Source of the DNA: Anthopleura xanthogrammica
Lineage: Eukaryota; Cnidaria; Anthozoa; Actiniaria; Actiniidae
Length of the DNA stretch: 64,000 nt
Reading direction: 5' to 3'
Assembly (NCBI GenBank): GCA_964019055.1
Contig: OZ025218.1
Location: forward strand, 7,082,954 to 7,146,953
The notes below the pieces were generated by a model. It was not told where the DNA came from and searched no databases. It worked only from the letters and a program-made list of their open reading frames with translations. Of this stretch, positions 44,642-55,800 are shown one piece after another; position 1 is the first letter of the stretch; each line of letters opens with the position of its first letter. The position numbers and the translations under genes were made by a program.

Positions 44642-45223
44642 TTATACCAATGCCGGGGATATTTTACTCCATTTATTGTTGTGTTTTAAAAGAATATCTT
44701 TTGATTTGGCCGTTTTATACTCAATTTTTTTATTTTGTTTTAGAATATTTTTAAAAAGAGATAAGGTAGGTATTTTGCCTTTATCTCTAGATTTATATAG
44801 CAATAACTTAAACGATAATAGAATATAGTTAACAATAGTATCGTCAACACCTAATAGTATATTGATTAAGTTAGATTCTGGCAAATTTATTCCAAATTTT
44901 TCAAAATGATCTCTAATTTCAAAATATAAATTTTTAGATTCCACACACTTGACAAAAAAATGATCGATTGTTTCAGGATAGAGAGAACAAAAAGAACAAG
45001 AGGAGTAATTGAGAATTTTAAAACGATGTAAATCGCGATTAAGATACAGAATATTATTTAATATTTTGTATTGGAAAAAACGAGAATAGGTGTCTATGGA
45101 GGTTGTATATATTCTTTTGTAGATACCACTCCAATCCAATGGATTATTGTTATTAATTCTTTTATTTAAATTATTTTGAGCTGTTGGAGGTTGAAACTTT
45201 TTCCCTATAAACCACTGGTACAA
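44642..45223 (-). pseudogene. L1-like ORF2 C-terminal domain
   Basis: 193-codon frame with the CxxC...HxxxxC motif (CSFCSLYPETIDHFFVKC) found at the C-terminus of L1-clade reverse transcriptases. A short interruption near 45224-45270 separates it from the next frame. Confidence 0.75.
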
Positions 45224-45270
45224 TTGTTTTGCTTTTATTTTACCTAATTCGATGTTATTATTCCCTAATT

Positions 45271-45960
45271 TTAAACTGGGTTGTGTTTTTTTTTAATATT
45301 TATTTTTCCTTTTATTTGTTTTTTCCATCGCACTGGAATTGCATGGATTATTCCAGCCCACCTCATGTAATCTTTGTCTTCAAGGCCCTTATGTTTAGCA
45401 TGTTCCCAATTTATTTCACCGTTATCGTCATATAAATCAGAGATATTATTAATATTCAAGTCACAGAAATCTTCGTAGAAGATGGAGTTTCCTCCTATTT
45501 GTATATATCTATTATTCCAAATGCATAGATTTAATATCTCATTTGGCTCCTCACCATTATATTCCGATATTTCTGACCACGTTATTAATATACTCTTATA
45601 GAAAGGTGGGACATTCTTTGGAATTCTTTTCCTATCGAAGTTATTCTTTATATTTTTCAATCCTCCTATGCCTTTAAGATATATAGAGGGAATCATACTT
45701 AAATTCGTTTTTTCTTCGTTGGATTTGAATACTTTTATTGCCCATTTGACTCGGTTTGCTTTAATACAGGATTGGAAATCAGGGGATTTTAAGCCACCTA
45801 GGTGGTAATTTCCAATTAAGGTACTATGTTTGATTTTTGGTTTTTTACCATTCCAAATAAAGTCTTGTGTTGTACCCTCTATTATCTTAACAAAATCTTC
45901 CGAAACATGTAGCACAGAGCAAACATAAAGCAGTTTTGGCAGAGCAAGAGACTTCAGCAC
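45271..45960 (-). pseudogene. L1-like ORF2 post-RT region
   Basis: 229-codon frame starting just after the RT palm (SLALPKLLYVCSVLHV) and including FIWNGKKPKIK and YHLGGLKSPDF, which are familiar from L1-clade proteins. Joined upstream to a deleted RT. Confidence 0.78.
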
Positions 45961-45967
45961 TTGGATT

Positions 45968-46340
45968 TTACCATAAAGTGTTAGGTGTAAGATAGGTGTA
46001 AGATAGATGTAAGTTAGGTGTTAAGATACAGCTTTGATTGTTTTGCAGAAGAACTCTCACCCATTTGATAAAGTTGTTATCGAAGCCGAATTTGTGCAAG
46101 ACTGCACATATAAAATTATGTTCGATCGAGTCGAAAGCCTTTTCAAAATCTGCTGCGAATAGCAACGAATATTCATCTTTATATCTTAAGTAGTCCATAA
46201 CATCGTGTATTAACCTAATAGGTTCATCAATACCCCTTCCTTATACAAAGGCATATTGATCATAGCTGACTAGGGAAGGCAAGACTTCTGCCATTCTGTT
46301 ACTAAGAACTCTACTGCACATTTTTACGTCTACATTAATG
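45968..46340 (-). pseudogene. L1-like reverse transcriptase fragment
   Basis: Covers PLINVDVKMCSRVLSNRMAE, DQYAFV-stop-GRGIDEPIRLI and FAADFEKAFDSIEH with the first catalytic Asp. It then breaks off after WVRVLLQNNQSC. The YxDD palm motif and several hundred bases are missing; a run of gtgtaaga-type short repeats marks the deletion (45990-46030). Confidence 0.78.
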
Positions 46341-48321
46341 AGAGGGAAGATTCTTAATCTTACGATTAGATGAAGTTTCGTGACTGAAACTTCAGTGAGA
46401 GAAAAAGTGGCCTGTAGACCAGAAAAACCTGATTATACTGCAAGAATGATATTTCAGTTCCGTAGAAAACACTTCATAGAAGGTAAATTCATTAATTTTA
46501 ACTAATATTTCGTAAAAAATCGACAAGAAATGTGTAAACTAGCTGGAGAAACTCTCAGACAAGCCAAGGACGTTGGTTCGGCAAACATTGTCAGAAAAAC
46601 TTGGATAGTTTGTCGTTTTTACTGCATTCTAGATTTTTATCATCTTTTTCTTCAATACTTGTGAACCAAAAAAAGCGATATTTGAAGCTTTGATCTTTTG
46701 TTTTTGATCCCATTTCAAGAAAAAAGGCTGAGACTTAGTAAAAAGACTTGGTTCTTTGAAAAAACATATTTGACGGCCAGCGAACCTCACGCGAAGTCAA
46801 AACAAGATTCCAGTTTCATAATCATATGAATATTTTGACATTTTTATAGATAATTTATTTTAATGTTGAATGAAATATGAAAAAGGAATACATATCACAC
46901 CAAATATTTGCTATTTATCTGGCTTTTCCAGCTATTACTATTGCACAATCGCAAAAATGATGAGCTTGTTTTTTTTTTTATGGATAAGCTTATGTTTTTG
47001 TAAGATATTTCGCTCGATAATAAAGTTAAGAATAAATCTGAAAAAAAAAACTTTTCAAAGACCAACTTACTAACAAAGAAAATTATTATCTTGCATTAAT
47101 GAATATGTCTCTTTTTACATGTGAAGTTCAAGTGAATGTAAGCTTAAGCTTATCAGTAATATTTTTCGACAATTTTCAGTGTAGTTCACTTTCCACCTAA
47201 AAAACTTACAACTTTGATTACTAAGATTTGCTGAATAAAATCCTTTGTTCTATACATGTATTCATATGCTCTACGATCTATGATTATTTTTCTTCGAATT
47301 GAAAAGTTTTCTAATGCTTTTGAAGGCTTAAAATAATGGTTTTTCTTTTAGTTTTTCCTCCTGGATTCTGGTAAAATCAAACGAAGTGGTAACGCTATAA
47401 CCAGCGTTATGCCGCGTCACACAATTGTCACGTTTTTAGCACTAAATATACTATTTATGGGAGCTCCGCTTTTAGGCAGTGCCTAAATCTATATATTAGA
47501 GATCTTTTTTCTTCAGTCTGTTGACACATTTTAAGAGCCATCATTTAAGTAAAAGTCATGAAAAAATATGCTCAGCTTCCCGTCAGTAATCACATGAAAT
47601 TTGTTCTTGTGTGTGTTTCGGTCTATTTTGCTTTTGAAACCCAAAACATTCTTAGAAACTAAAAGAGAATCATATGCGCTTTACTGACAACAATAGGTCT
47701 CGAAACAACAATCGGACCGCATTTAGCACCTTTAATTGGTATGGATTAAACCTAAACTCCGACGTGAGAATCCAGAATACCCAATAGCCAATAGGAATCG
47801 AGCTTTTAATTCACTGAATTTTTAATTAATTTATTCCAAAAAAATCAAAGTGTCCCTTAAACAAAGGCCATTCTGCGCGATGGGTTAACAATAAACTCTG
47901 TTCGAAATTAAATGTTATTTCCAAGCGAAGCTGGTGGATAGCAACCGCTGGAAACTATCAAGTATGTGGTAACAACTTTTCAAAATGGCGGACAGACCGT
48001 TTCGGTGTTTAACGGTAAATATCTAAAAAAACTAATTCAGTGACCTACCCTGATTTTTTGACAGTAAGTCGAAGTCAACTAAAGCTATAACATATCAGAA
48101 AATGTAGGTAGCTAGGTCTTCGAGCTAAATTTTAAGGAAATCGCTAAAAATATAGGTTTGTAAGGGACAGTCAAAATGTACTGTTTTTTGAAATTTTTGC
48201 TTCGAAAACATATTCTTCAACACAATAACATGCATGAGAAATTTCAAGTTTTTCATTATAATATATAAAATGCTAATAGCGCCTTAATATGCAGCCCGTA
48301 AAGTCCTCCACTGGTTAAAAA

Positions 48322-48369
48322 TTGTAAAGCGCATTGAGACGATGTGAAATGTGCTATATAAGAACTTCC

Positions 48370-48425
<56 letters not shown>
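48322..48425 (+). mobile_element. SINE/LINE 3' tail with (ATT)n
   Basis: Ttgtaaagcgcattgagacg, then gtgctatataag and about 18 ATT units: the familiar L2/CR1-type 3' end with its tandem tail. No body sequence recognised. Confidence 0.65.
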
Positions 48426-48431
<6 letters not shown>

Positions 48432-49389
48432 AACATATGTATTATTCAAAATTCTTGCTTTTATTATTAGCGACCGACATGGACTGAAGGTCACTGAAAG
48501 AGCTTGTTATTCCATTATCCTACTGAATTTTGCCCGAAAAAGATGGCCGCAAGCGCCATGTTTGAAAAATTATACTTTCTCAACGATTTCGCAGAACCCC
48601 TTTTTCATTTAATATTTCTACTCTAGCACTCAAATTACATATCTGGGCTAAGTTTTGAAAAAATTGTTCCACAAAAATTAAATTGCACGATAGTATCACC
48701 TTAACTTCGCATTTTGTAATTAGACGCACATGGACAACGTAGACAACAAAAACATTGCAAAAAAGTTCATCGAAGTAAATAACCTATGAAGGGTCTATTT
48801 TGGGTCTTTCGACTGTAAATTGTGAGTACGCTGTTTACTAGAGAGAAGGAGAATGTTTTCTGGTGGATCCGAGAATGTTGAGATCAGGAACCTCACACTT
48901 TTCTGCTTTGTTCTTAACTTCAAAGTGGGACGACGATGAAAATTGATTGAACCTTTTCCAAACGAGATTATTTCGATGAAAAATTACTAAAATACTTTAG
49001 AAAAAGAGAAACCGATGTTAAAAAAGAGAAGAACAAAAAAATCATAGCTAAAATTCTGAGTTGAATTGTCTAAGAATATCGTCCGCCATTAAATCCATCT
49101 GATTCCTACCCTACCAGTTACTCAACGCTTTGCTTTTAGCGTCCAGGTTTAGGACTTATTGCTACATCCTTGCTACACACAGCGTCTTCCTGGCATTATT
49201 TTCAAGAAAGAAACCTTAATTACAGAATATCCACATGAGACAACAAGCCATGAGGGTTATCAATGTTGAGTAACTGACGTCACAAAGAGACACGTTTGAA
49301 TGATGGCGGAAAGCGAAATCCGAGAAATAAAACTCGTTTTGAGGAAGTTCTCTTTATCGTACCACAAAATGGCTTTAGAATATATATAG

Positions 49390-49531
49390 GATATTACATG
49401 GTCGCGCGAAAATACGAATTTTATCTTCGAGTGTTGATATTATCTCTCACGAGTGAGCGCAGCGAACGAGTGAAAGATAATATCAGCACGAGAACATAAA
49501 ATTCGTATCTCCAAGCGGCCATGTAATGTTC
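49390..49531. mobile_element. 142-bp foldback element
   Basis: Arms of about 66 bases (gatattacatgg / ccatgtaatgttc; attatctctcac / gtgaaagataat) around the loop gagcgcagcgaacgag. A similar loop is used by the element at 50578. Confidence 0.7.
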
Positions 49532-50148
49532 TTTTTATTATATGAAATCTTCAATGAAAAATAACGGAGAATTTGAGACTTGCTGAGCAAAAAGTCGAAA
49601 ATTGACACCACCAGTGCTGATATAAATCGTATCCCCACTGGCCACTGGTGGGAGTGGGGATATCAATTTTATCATTTTGATGTCACTCAATATCACACTC
49701 TATTTCATATAATAATAGTGTGAATGCTATGATATCAAAAGTGTAAAAATGTTAACTACTTTCATTTCGTCGTCGTCCCACTTTAAAATGTCTTCCTTGA
49801 TAATGCGTAACATACTACAGGTCAACTAGTCACAATTGTAAGCTGTGTGGCTGCGTACGGTCCCTCAATAGACCTGTTTACAGTTCCGTTCCAGTGAATA
49901 ATAGTTCCAATTCGTGGTTAGAGTTGCAAAACTAGAATTTATCAGTCGCGGCAACTCCAACCTCGTACTTGGAACTGTTATTCGTGGTCACTGAACGGAA
50001 CTGTAAAAAGGAATATTGGCAGGTCGTTAAGTAATACATTCACAACTTAAGATCCTAAACTTCATTTATTCATGACTTATATATGTTAAGAAATAAATGC
50101 GCTCCATCGGAACATAGTGCATGGTTGTCAATTTTTTTACTTGTAAAA

Positions 50149-50283
50149 TAGACCCCTTGCAGCACTTTGGAATGCAGCTCAATTTGGAGGACAAAACAAT
50201 GGGTTTCCAATTATCAGGAGATTGAAATTCTTTTGGTTTGTCCTCCAAATTGAGCTGCTTGGACGTCACGTGAAAGGGGTCTA
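50149..50283. mobile_element. TAGACCCC-type MITE, best full-length copy
   Basis: 135 bases. Ends tagaccccttg and aaggggtcta; inner stem gcagctcaatttggaggaca / tgtcctccaaattgagctgc. Confidence 0.8.
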
Positions 50284-50577
50284 TTCAGGGAACCTTGCTG
50301 TCTAATTTCGGTTTTCTTTTTAGTGTTAATTTTGTAATATTTTAATATATCTAGCGGTTTGAGCTTAAGACTTACAAAACTTATTCAAAGAAGGTTTTTT
50401 CTATTGTTGTGGGCTGTGTTTCAGAATATGTTTCGAAACGAATGCAAATGTGCTTGAATTTGTGATAAAGAAAGAAAATATTTGCTGGCAAATAGAAATT
50501 TTATGTTTTCGCGGAAGAGGCGTTGTACATAATTTTCATATAGCTTCCCGCGAACAATAAGTTCATGTGTATTATGT

Positions 50578-50721
50578 ACTTATTGACTGAGTGGGAGGTC
50601 CGAACGGGAAAATATTTGGCTCGAGGTCCTGAAGTACGGAACGAGCGCAGCGAGTTCCGTGCCAAGGACCGAGAGCCAAATATTTTCCCGTTCGGACCGA
50701 CCTTAACTCAGTCAATAAGCA
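50578..50721. mobile_element. 144-bp foldback element
   Basis: Arms of about 70 bases: cttattgactgagt and gtccgaacgggaaaatattt facing aaatattttcccgttcggac and actcagtcaataag. The loop contains gagcgcagcgag. Confidence 0.75.
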
Positions 50722-52399
50722 TTTTATCATATGACCACATATAAAAAATCGATTTCAAAGCGTTTTTAATAAATGCGAATCAAAATGCGTAGTTTTTACA
50801 TGATTGACGGCAGCGAGTCCGAACGGCGAGTCCGAACGGGAAATTATTACACTTTTCGGAAAAGCGTACTTTATTTGCTGACGACATTTTCCCCAAAGGT
50901 TTTTTTTAGAATCACGCGTACAGTGAAATACGGTCATATGATAAAGCTTCTTACGTAATACTATATGATACCCGGTGGGGTATAGGGGAATGCAATGTGG
51001 CCTACCCCCTCTGCCAGAGGTAAGCGTACACGTGACTTTCAAGCGGCGTCCATTCAACGCTTAGAGTCAACGAGACAACATCTCAACTCTTTGCCCACCG
51101 CCTCCCCTTGCTCCACCGTTTTAGCGTTTTTAGCCCCCTATCTTTACTGGGCCAATTAAATAATTGGAAAAATTGTAAATAGTACATGTTGATTATGTAA
51201 ATTTATTAAAGCGGCTATGGTCAATTGACCATAGCCAATTTAATCCAATACTGGAGTAGTAGTTCATTGATGACTGGCCCCGTAAACGAGCATCAGGTAA
51301 AGCAGCATCGCCACACGTTTTGATATTGTGAATATAGCCCAAGTGAAAACATAAAATGTGCCATTAATTTTGGCTTTCTGGTAATAATGTTAAAAAGTTA
51401 ATAAATAATAGCAATTCATGATCATGTCAACTTTCAAAACATTCTCTCGTTTTGAACTTTACCCAAAATATTTTCTTTTCAAAAGCCTGTAATGACTGCT
51501 ATAAACAAAAGAACAAAACAAGTGCTATCTAGCTGAAAGCAATGCAGTTTTACCAAGACTATTTCCGTTTTGGATCAAAACAAGTATTCGGTATTTCCCT
51601 CAAAAATATGGGGAAAATCCTAGTAAAACATTATCTTAGAATTCATTTGTAAATTGCTTTTTCACAAAATAGGAAATTAAAGTTCGAAGACTATATCTTA
51701 GACACAACCACTATAACCTTATGTCTTATTAAAGCATATTTAACAACAAACAGAAACACAGTGCAAAAAACTATAAATAAATAAATGTTTGCATAAATTG
51801 ATTGAAGACATATTGGCGCTTGACAATCAATACTGAATTTTCTTAATCAGCCGATATCGAAGACTATGATAATGACTACTTTCAAGATAAAGTTAATAGT
51901 TAAATAAAAAGATAAAAATTCACGAAGTAAAACAAATGATTTCGAAACAACTACAAAAATATTTTTAGTTGGCGCGTTTTGTTAGCGCCAAAGTTCCCGT
52001 ATGAATATTCAGGAGGTCATTTTCCCGCCTTTTTTCCCCATCATTTTTTATTAGTTCTTTATTTTACTATCACTGTTATTTGTTGTCTGTTCCTTAAAAC
52101 ATTTTCTTTTTTTCGGCAACGAAGATAAAAAGTTACAGCATTTTCAACCAGTTTCTGTACAAATGAATTCGAATTCGAGTGCCTCAAGAGCCTTGAGTAA
52201 AAGCGAAACACGAATAATGTACGAGTTCACTAACGAAAGTAGTAAGCTCTTTCCCTATGGTTTGATTAAGATTTCACTTTGTCTGTTTACTAGCCTTAGA
52301 CTATTCATGTTTAGACCAGCTTTTTGTGAAAAAAAAAACAAAAAACAAAATACATTCTATTCGTCAGTACGGGAAGGGTTAGGAAACTAAAATGCTCCT

Positions 52400-52824
52400 C
52401 TACCATTTGGCGCGTACACTTGATTTAAGTTAAAATTCTAGTAAAGTATAAGATACCACCGAAAAATAATAAAAAGAACAAAAGACAAATACTTCATAGA
52501 TAAATTCTGTAATTATTTTAGAACCTTTTTTGGATTTTTTTCTTCAAATTTTTGAATAATTTTTGTGATTATTTTACATGAACTGATAACTCTTTTGAAT
52601 CACGTCCCCTGTCCCCCTCCCTCCTGCCAAACTAGACTCGAAAGTGTAACAAGGAGTGCTATAACGAACTGTGCTGTCAATCATAATCAATATCCTTACT
52701 ATTTATACCTGATCACCGTGTCAGACTCTAGTCATTTTTCACTTACCTTCTGTCGTGGCTGCAACGTTCACTAGATTTCCCTACAAACCTCATCTTGGAT
52801 AACGACCTGAAGGCTGACTGATCG
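52400..52824 (+). promoter_or_regulatory. Promoter and 5' UTR of SRCR gene B
   Basis: TATTTATAC box at 52699-52707. The segment from aaatgctcctctaccat to the ATG is nearly the same before gene C (58650-59070), longer than the part shared with gene A, so B and C are the closer pair. Confidence 0.6.
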
Positions 52825-55800
52825 ATGGCGCGCCTTCTGCTGCTACTGTGTGCTGTGTTCTTGTTGGTGGACGGTGAGTCTAAAACTTGAACAAACATTA
52901 TTTCTCATTAGTCATTTGGTTAATTTGAGGTCCATTACTTAAAGTACTGTATCTCCCAAAAAATGAAGAAAAAAACCTTAAAACTTTGTTTTACTATCAT
53001 CGTTCCCCGTGAGGTTAGCTACACAGGAACTACCTGTACACTACATTCATTATTTAAAACACAAAAAAAACTCAACTAAAATGTTTATTTTAATGGGAGA
53101 GAGGAAAACCAGAGAGCCCGATCGGGAACATTGGCAAGATCGGGAACAATTCAACATATTAAACTCAACTCACATATGCAGTTCAGTCGAGAATCGAACC
53201 CGCGATCCCTCCTAGCTGCCTTGAATTACACACTGAGCACAATTCATGTCACCCATAAACCCAAATCAGGGGCTTGCTGTACTTAAGATCTTTGTTATAA
53301 GAATTAGATTTCTGGATGGAATTAAAATTCAAGGATTACTACAATTTTATCAAATGCTAGTTATTCTAGCTAGTTAGGTTACGACGTCGACGAATTTACC
53401 AAACGAATTTTTAATCTTTTTAGCACGTGCACGTTCTAACGATTTTTATTTATTTATTGTGTTTACGTGAATAAATAAACTTACTTACTTACTTACTTAC
53501 TTACCGTTCAAAAAGTTTAACTTTAGGCATTCCGTTAACACGCAACTGTGCTTTCAGGACAGAAATTCAAACGCCTAGACGTGCAAATTAAAGAGGATTC
53601 TGTGTAAATGGCATAATTTAAGCTGGTCAAATTTTTGAACTGTTAAAAATTCGCCTGGTACCTAGTAAGGTCAGCATCAGTGAATAGTGGCGGTGAATCG
53701 TGCCTTTTGTCGAAAACTAACAGTTTTCTCACATTCGAGAAATTTCCATGTATTATCATAATCTATTCTCAGACTAATGTGCATTTAGCGAAATAGTGAA
53801 TCAGTGGGAGAATTGGCAGTTTTCAGTGAGTTGAAAGAGTGTATTGTTTGTGCAAACGCGGGTCAACTTACTACAGAAAGAAACAAGCAAAAAGGATGGA
53901 AAGTGTCGTAAATTGTTTTTAATAATTTCAAAACGACACGACTCTTTAAAGTGAAATTTAGAGCATTCATGGAAACTATAAATTTAGAACAGTTTCCGCA
54001 TGACTATGAAAAATCTACGGCACGGACCGCGCCTTGCCGTGACCGTGTATGTGCCGTGCCGTGTATGAAACATTCAAAATTCCATGTCGTGTCCGCGCCG
54101 CGCCTTACCCGTTCCGTCAGACGTGAAAACTTAAAAAAATTATGATAATAGCCACCAAATACCATTTACGTTATAAACATCGGTTTATAAAATGATTGAA
54201 ACTAGACATATGAGAGCTATAAATCCAACGGCAAAGTAAAATTAGCTCAAATTCATATTATTCTTCAACATTCTGTCCCCTTCATAAACAAGCTGCACGT
54301 TATTACTTTTCCCAACTCTTTACAATCCAAGTTCACTGAGTAACTAACCAAAAAAACAAAACTAGCTGATGTTTTAGACTTGAGGTAAAAATGAAAATAC
54401 GAAGACATTTAGCACATTCCTGTTTGTTACAGGAGCAAAGTCCAAGGTAGCTGTTCGTCTAGTGGATGGTAAAACTCCTAACGAGGGACGTGTAGAAGTA
54501 AGATACAAAGGTACTTGGGGTACCATATGCAATGAAGACTGGAGCTTAGGGGATGCTTACGTGGTGTGTCACATGTTAAATTATTCCAAGGCAGTTACAG
54601 CAACAACTGCTAGCGTCAAAGGAACTGGTCCTATATGGCTTAAAGGACTTGTTTGCTGGCGATCTCAAGAATCTATTGATCAATGTTTTCATCATGGCTG
54701 GGGTAACACTGCTGGTTGCGATCACAGCCGTGATGCTGGAGTGGTTTGTGGTAATGCAATTAACGTCAATATTCGTCTAGTGGATGGCAAAACTCCTAAC
54801 GAGGGACGTGTGGAAGTGAGATACAAAGGTAGTTGGGGTACCATATGCAATGAAGAGTGGAGCATACACGATGCTTACGTGGTGTGTCACATGTTGAATT
54901 TATCCAAGGCAGTTACAGCAAAAACTGCTAGCGTCAAAGGATCTGGTTCCATATGGCTGAAATGGCGAGGTTCTGGTTGCTATGGACACGAAGGGTCTAT
55001 TGATCAGTGTTATCATTATGGCTGGGGTAACACTGCTGGTTGTGATCACAGCCGTGATGCTGGAGTGGTATGTGGCAGTCTAACACCAGGTACAACTAGA
55101 TAAGTTACAAAAACAAACAAGAAATTTATGAGATCTTTGTTTTTCTATTCATTCATGTCAAGAAACAAGGTTTTCAAATCATCTAGTTAATCAAAGTATT
55201 GCATTAGTTCCTTTGACATCTTTATCATTTTTTTTTTTGACCACGTTCATGAGAATAGCTATCTGTAAAATGTGTATCTAACTCTCTGAACATCAAATCA
55301 ACCAATGTAAGGAACGTGATTAGAATGTTGTTTCTTTATTGAAATCTATTTGTTTCAGAGGAGAAAGCGATCAAAGTTCGTCTGGTGGGAGATCAAAACC
55401 ATACTGGCAAAGTAGAAATCCAGTATCAAGGGACCTGGGGAGTAGTGTGTCAGGCTTGGTGGGATATACTAGATGCTCACGTGATCTGCCGAATGCTTGG
55501 TTACAAAGCAGCTGAACATGCAATTCGGGATATTGAATAAGAAACACCAAGAAGAACGCTCATGTATGATGTGGGATGCAGTGGCAGAGAAAAGTCCATA
55601 GCAGAATGTGCTCACCGTGGATGGTGGAAGTATTCTTGCTCGAATATATATCTTGCTGGTGTGGTTTGTCAGACAAATGAAGGTAAGAAAGACAAATCTC
55701 TACTTTACTCTAATCTTTCAAATATCATCACATCAAAGCCAATCATCTACATAGTTCATTTGTTGATCAGATAAGAGCTTTAGTCAAGCTCTACTTATTC

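Larger units (their letters stand above)
44255..46355 (-). mobile_element. Dead L1-like retrotransposon with target-site duplication
   Basis: Element 44269-46341, minus strand. The 3' end is a long poly-A (T-run from 44267 on the plus strand). A 14-base direct repeat, gagggaagattctt, flanks it at 44255-44268 and 46342-46355. It encodes part of an RT (SRVLSNRMAEVLPSL, FAADFEKAFDSIEHNFI) and a C-terminal region with LPKLLYVCSVL, FIWNGKKPKIKHSTL and the zinc-finger-like CSFCSLYPETIDHFFVKC. It is 5'-truncated and internally deleted. Confidence 0.88.
46356..52400. other. Gene-poor region with foldback elements
   Basis: About 6 kb without a convincing exon on either strand. It holds a LINE/SINE tail with an ATT microsatellite (48322-48425) and hairpin elements at 49390, 50149 and 50578, the last enclosed by an outer tttatcatatgacc / ggtcatatgataaa pair reaching about 50945. 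Confidence 0.6.

Noticed and set aside
54015..54115. CCGTG-rich tract in gene B intron 1 as a regulatory cluster
   Set aside because: Low-complexity and not conserved in genes A or C; nothing ties it to regulation.
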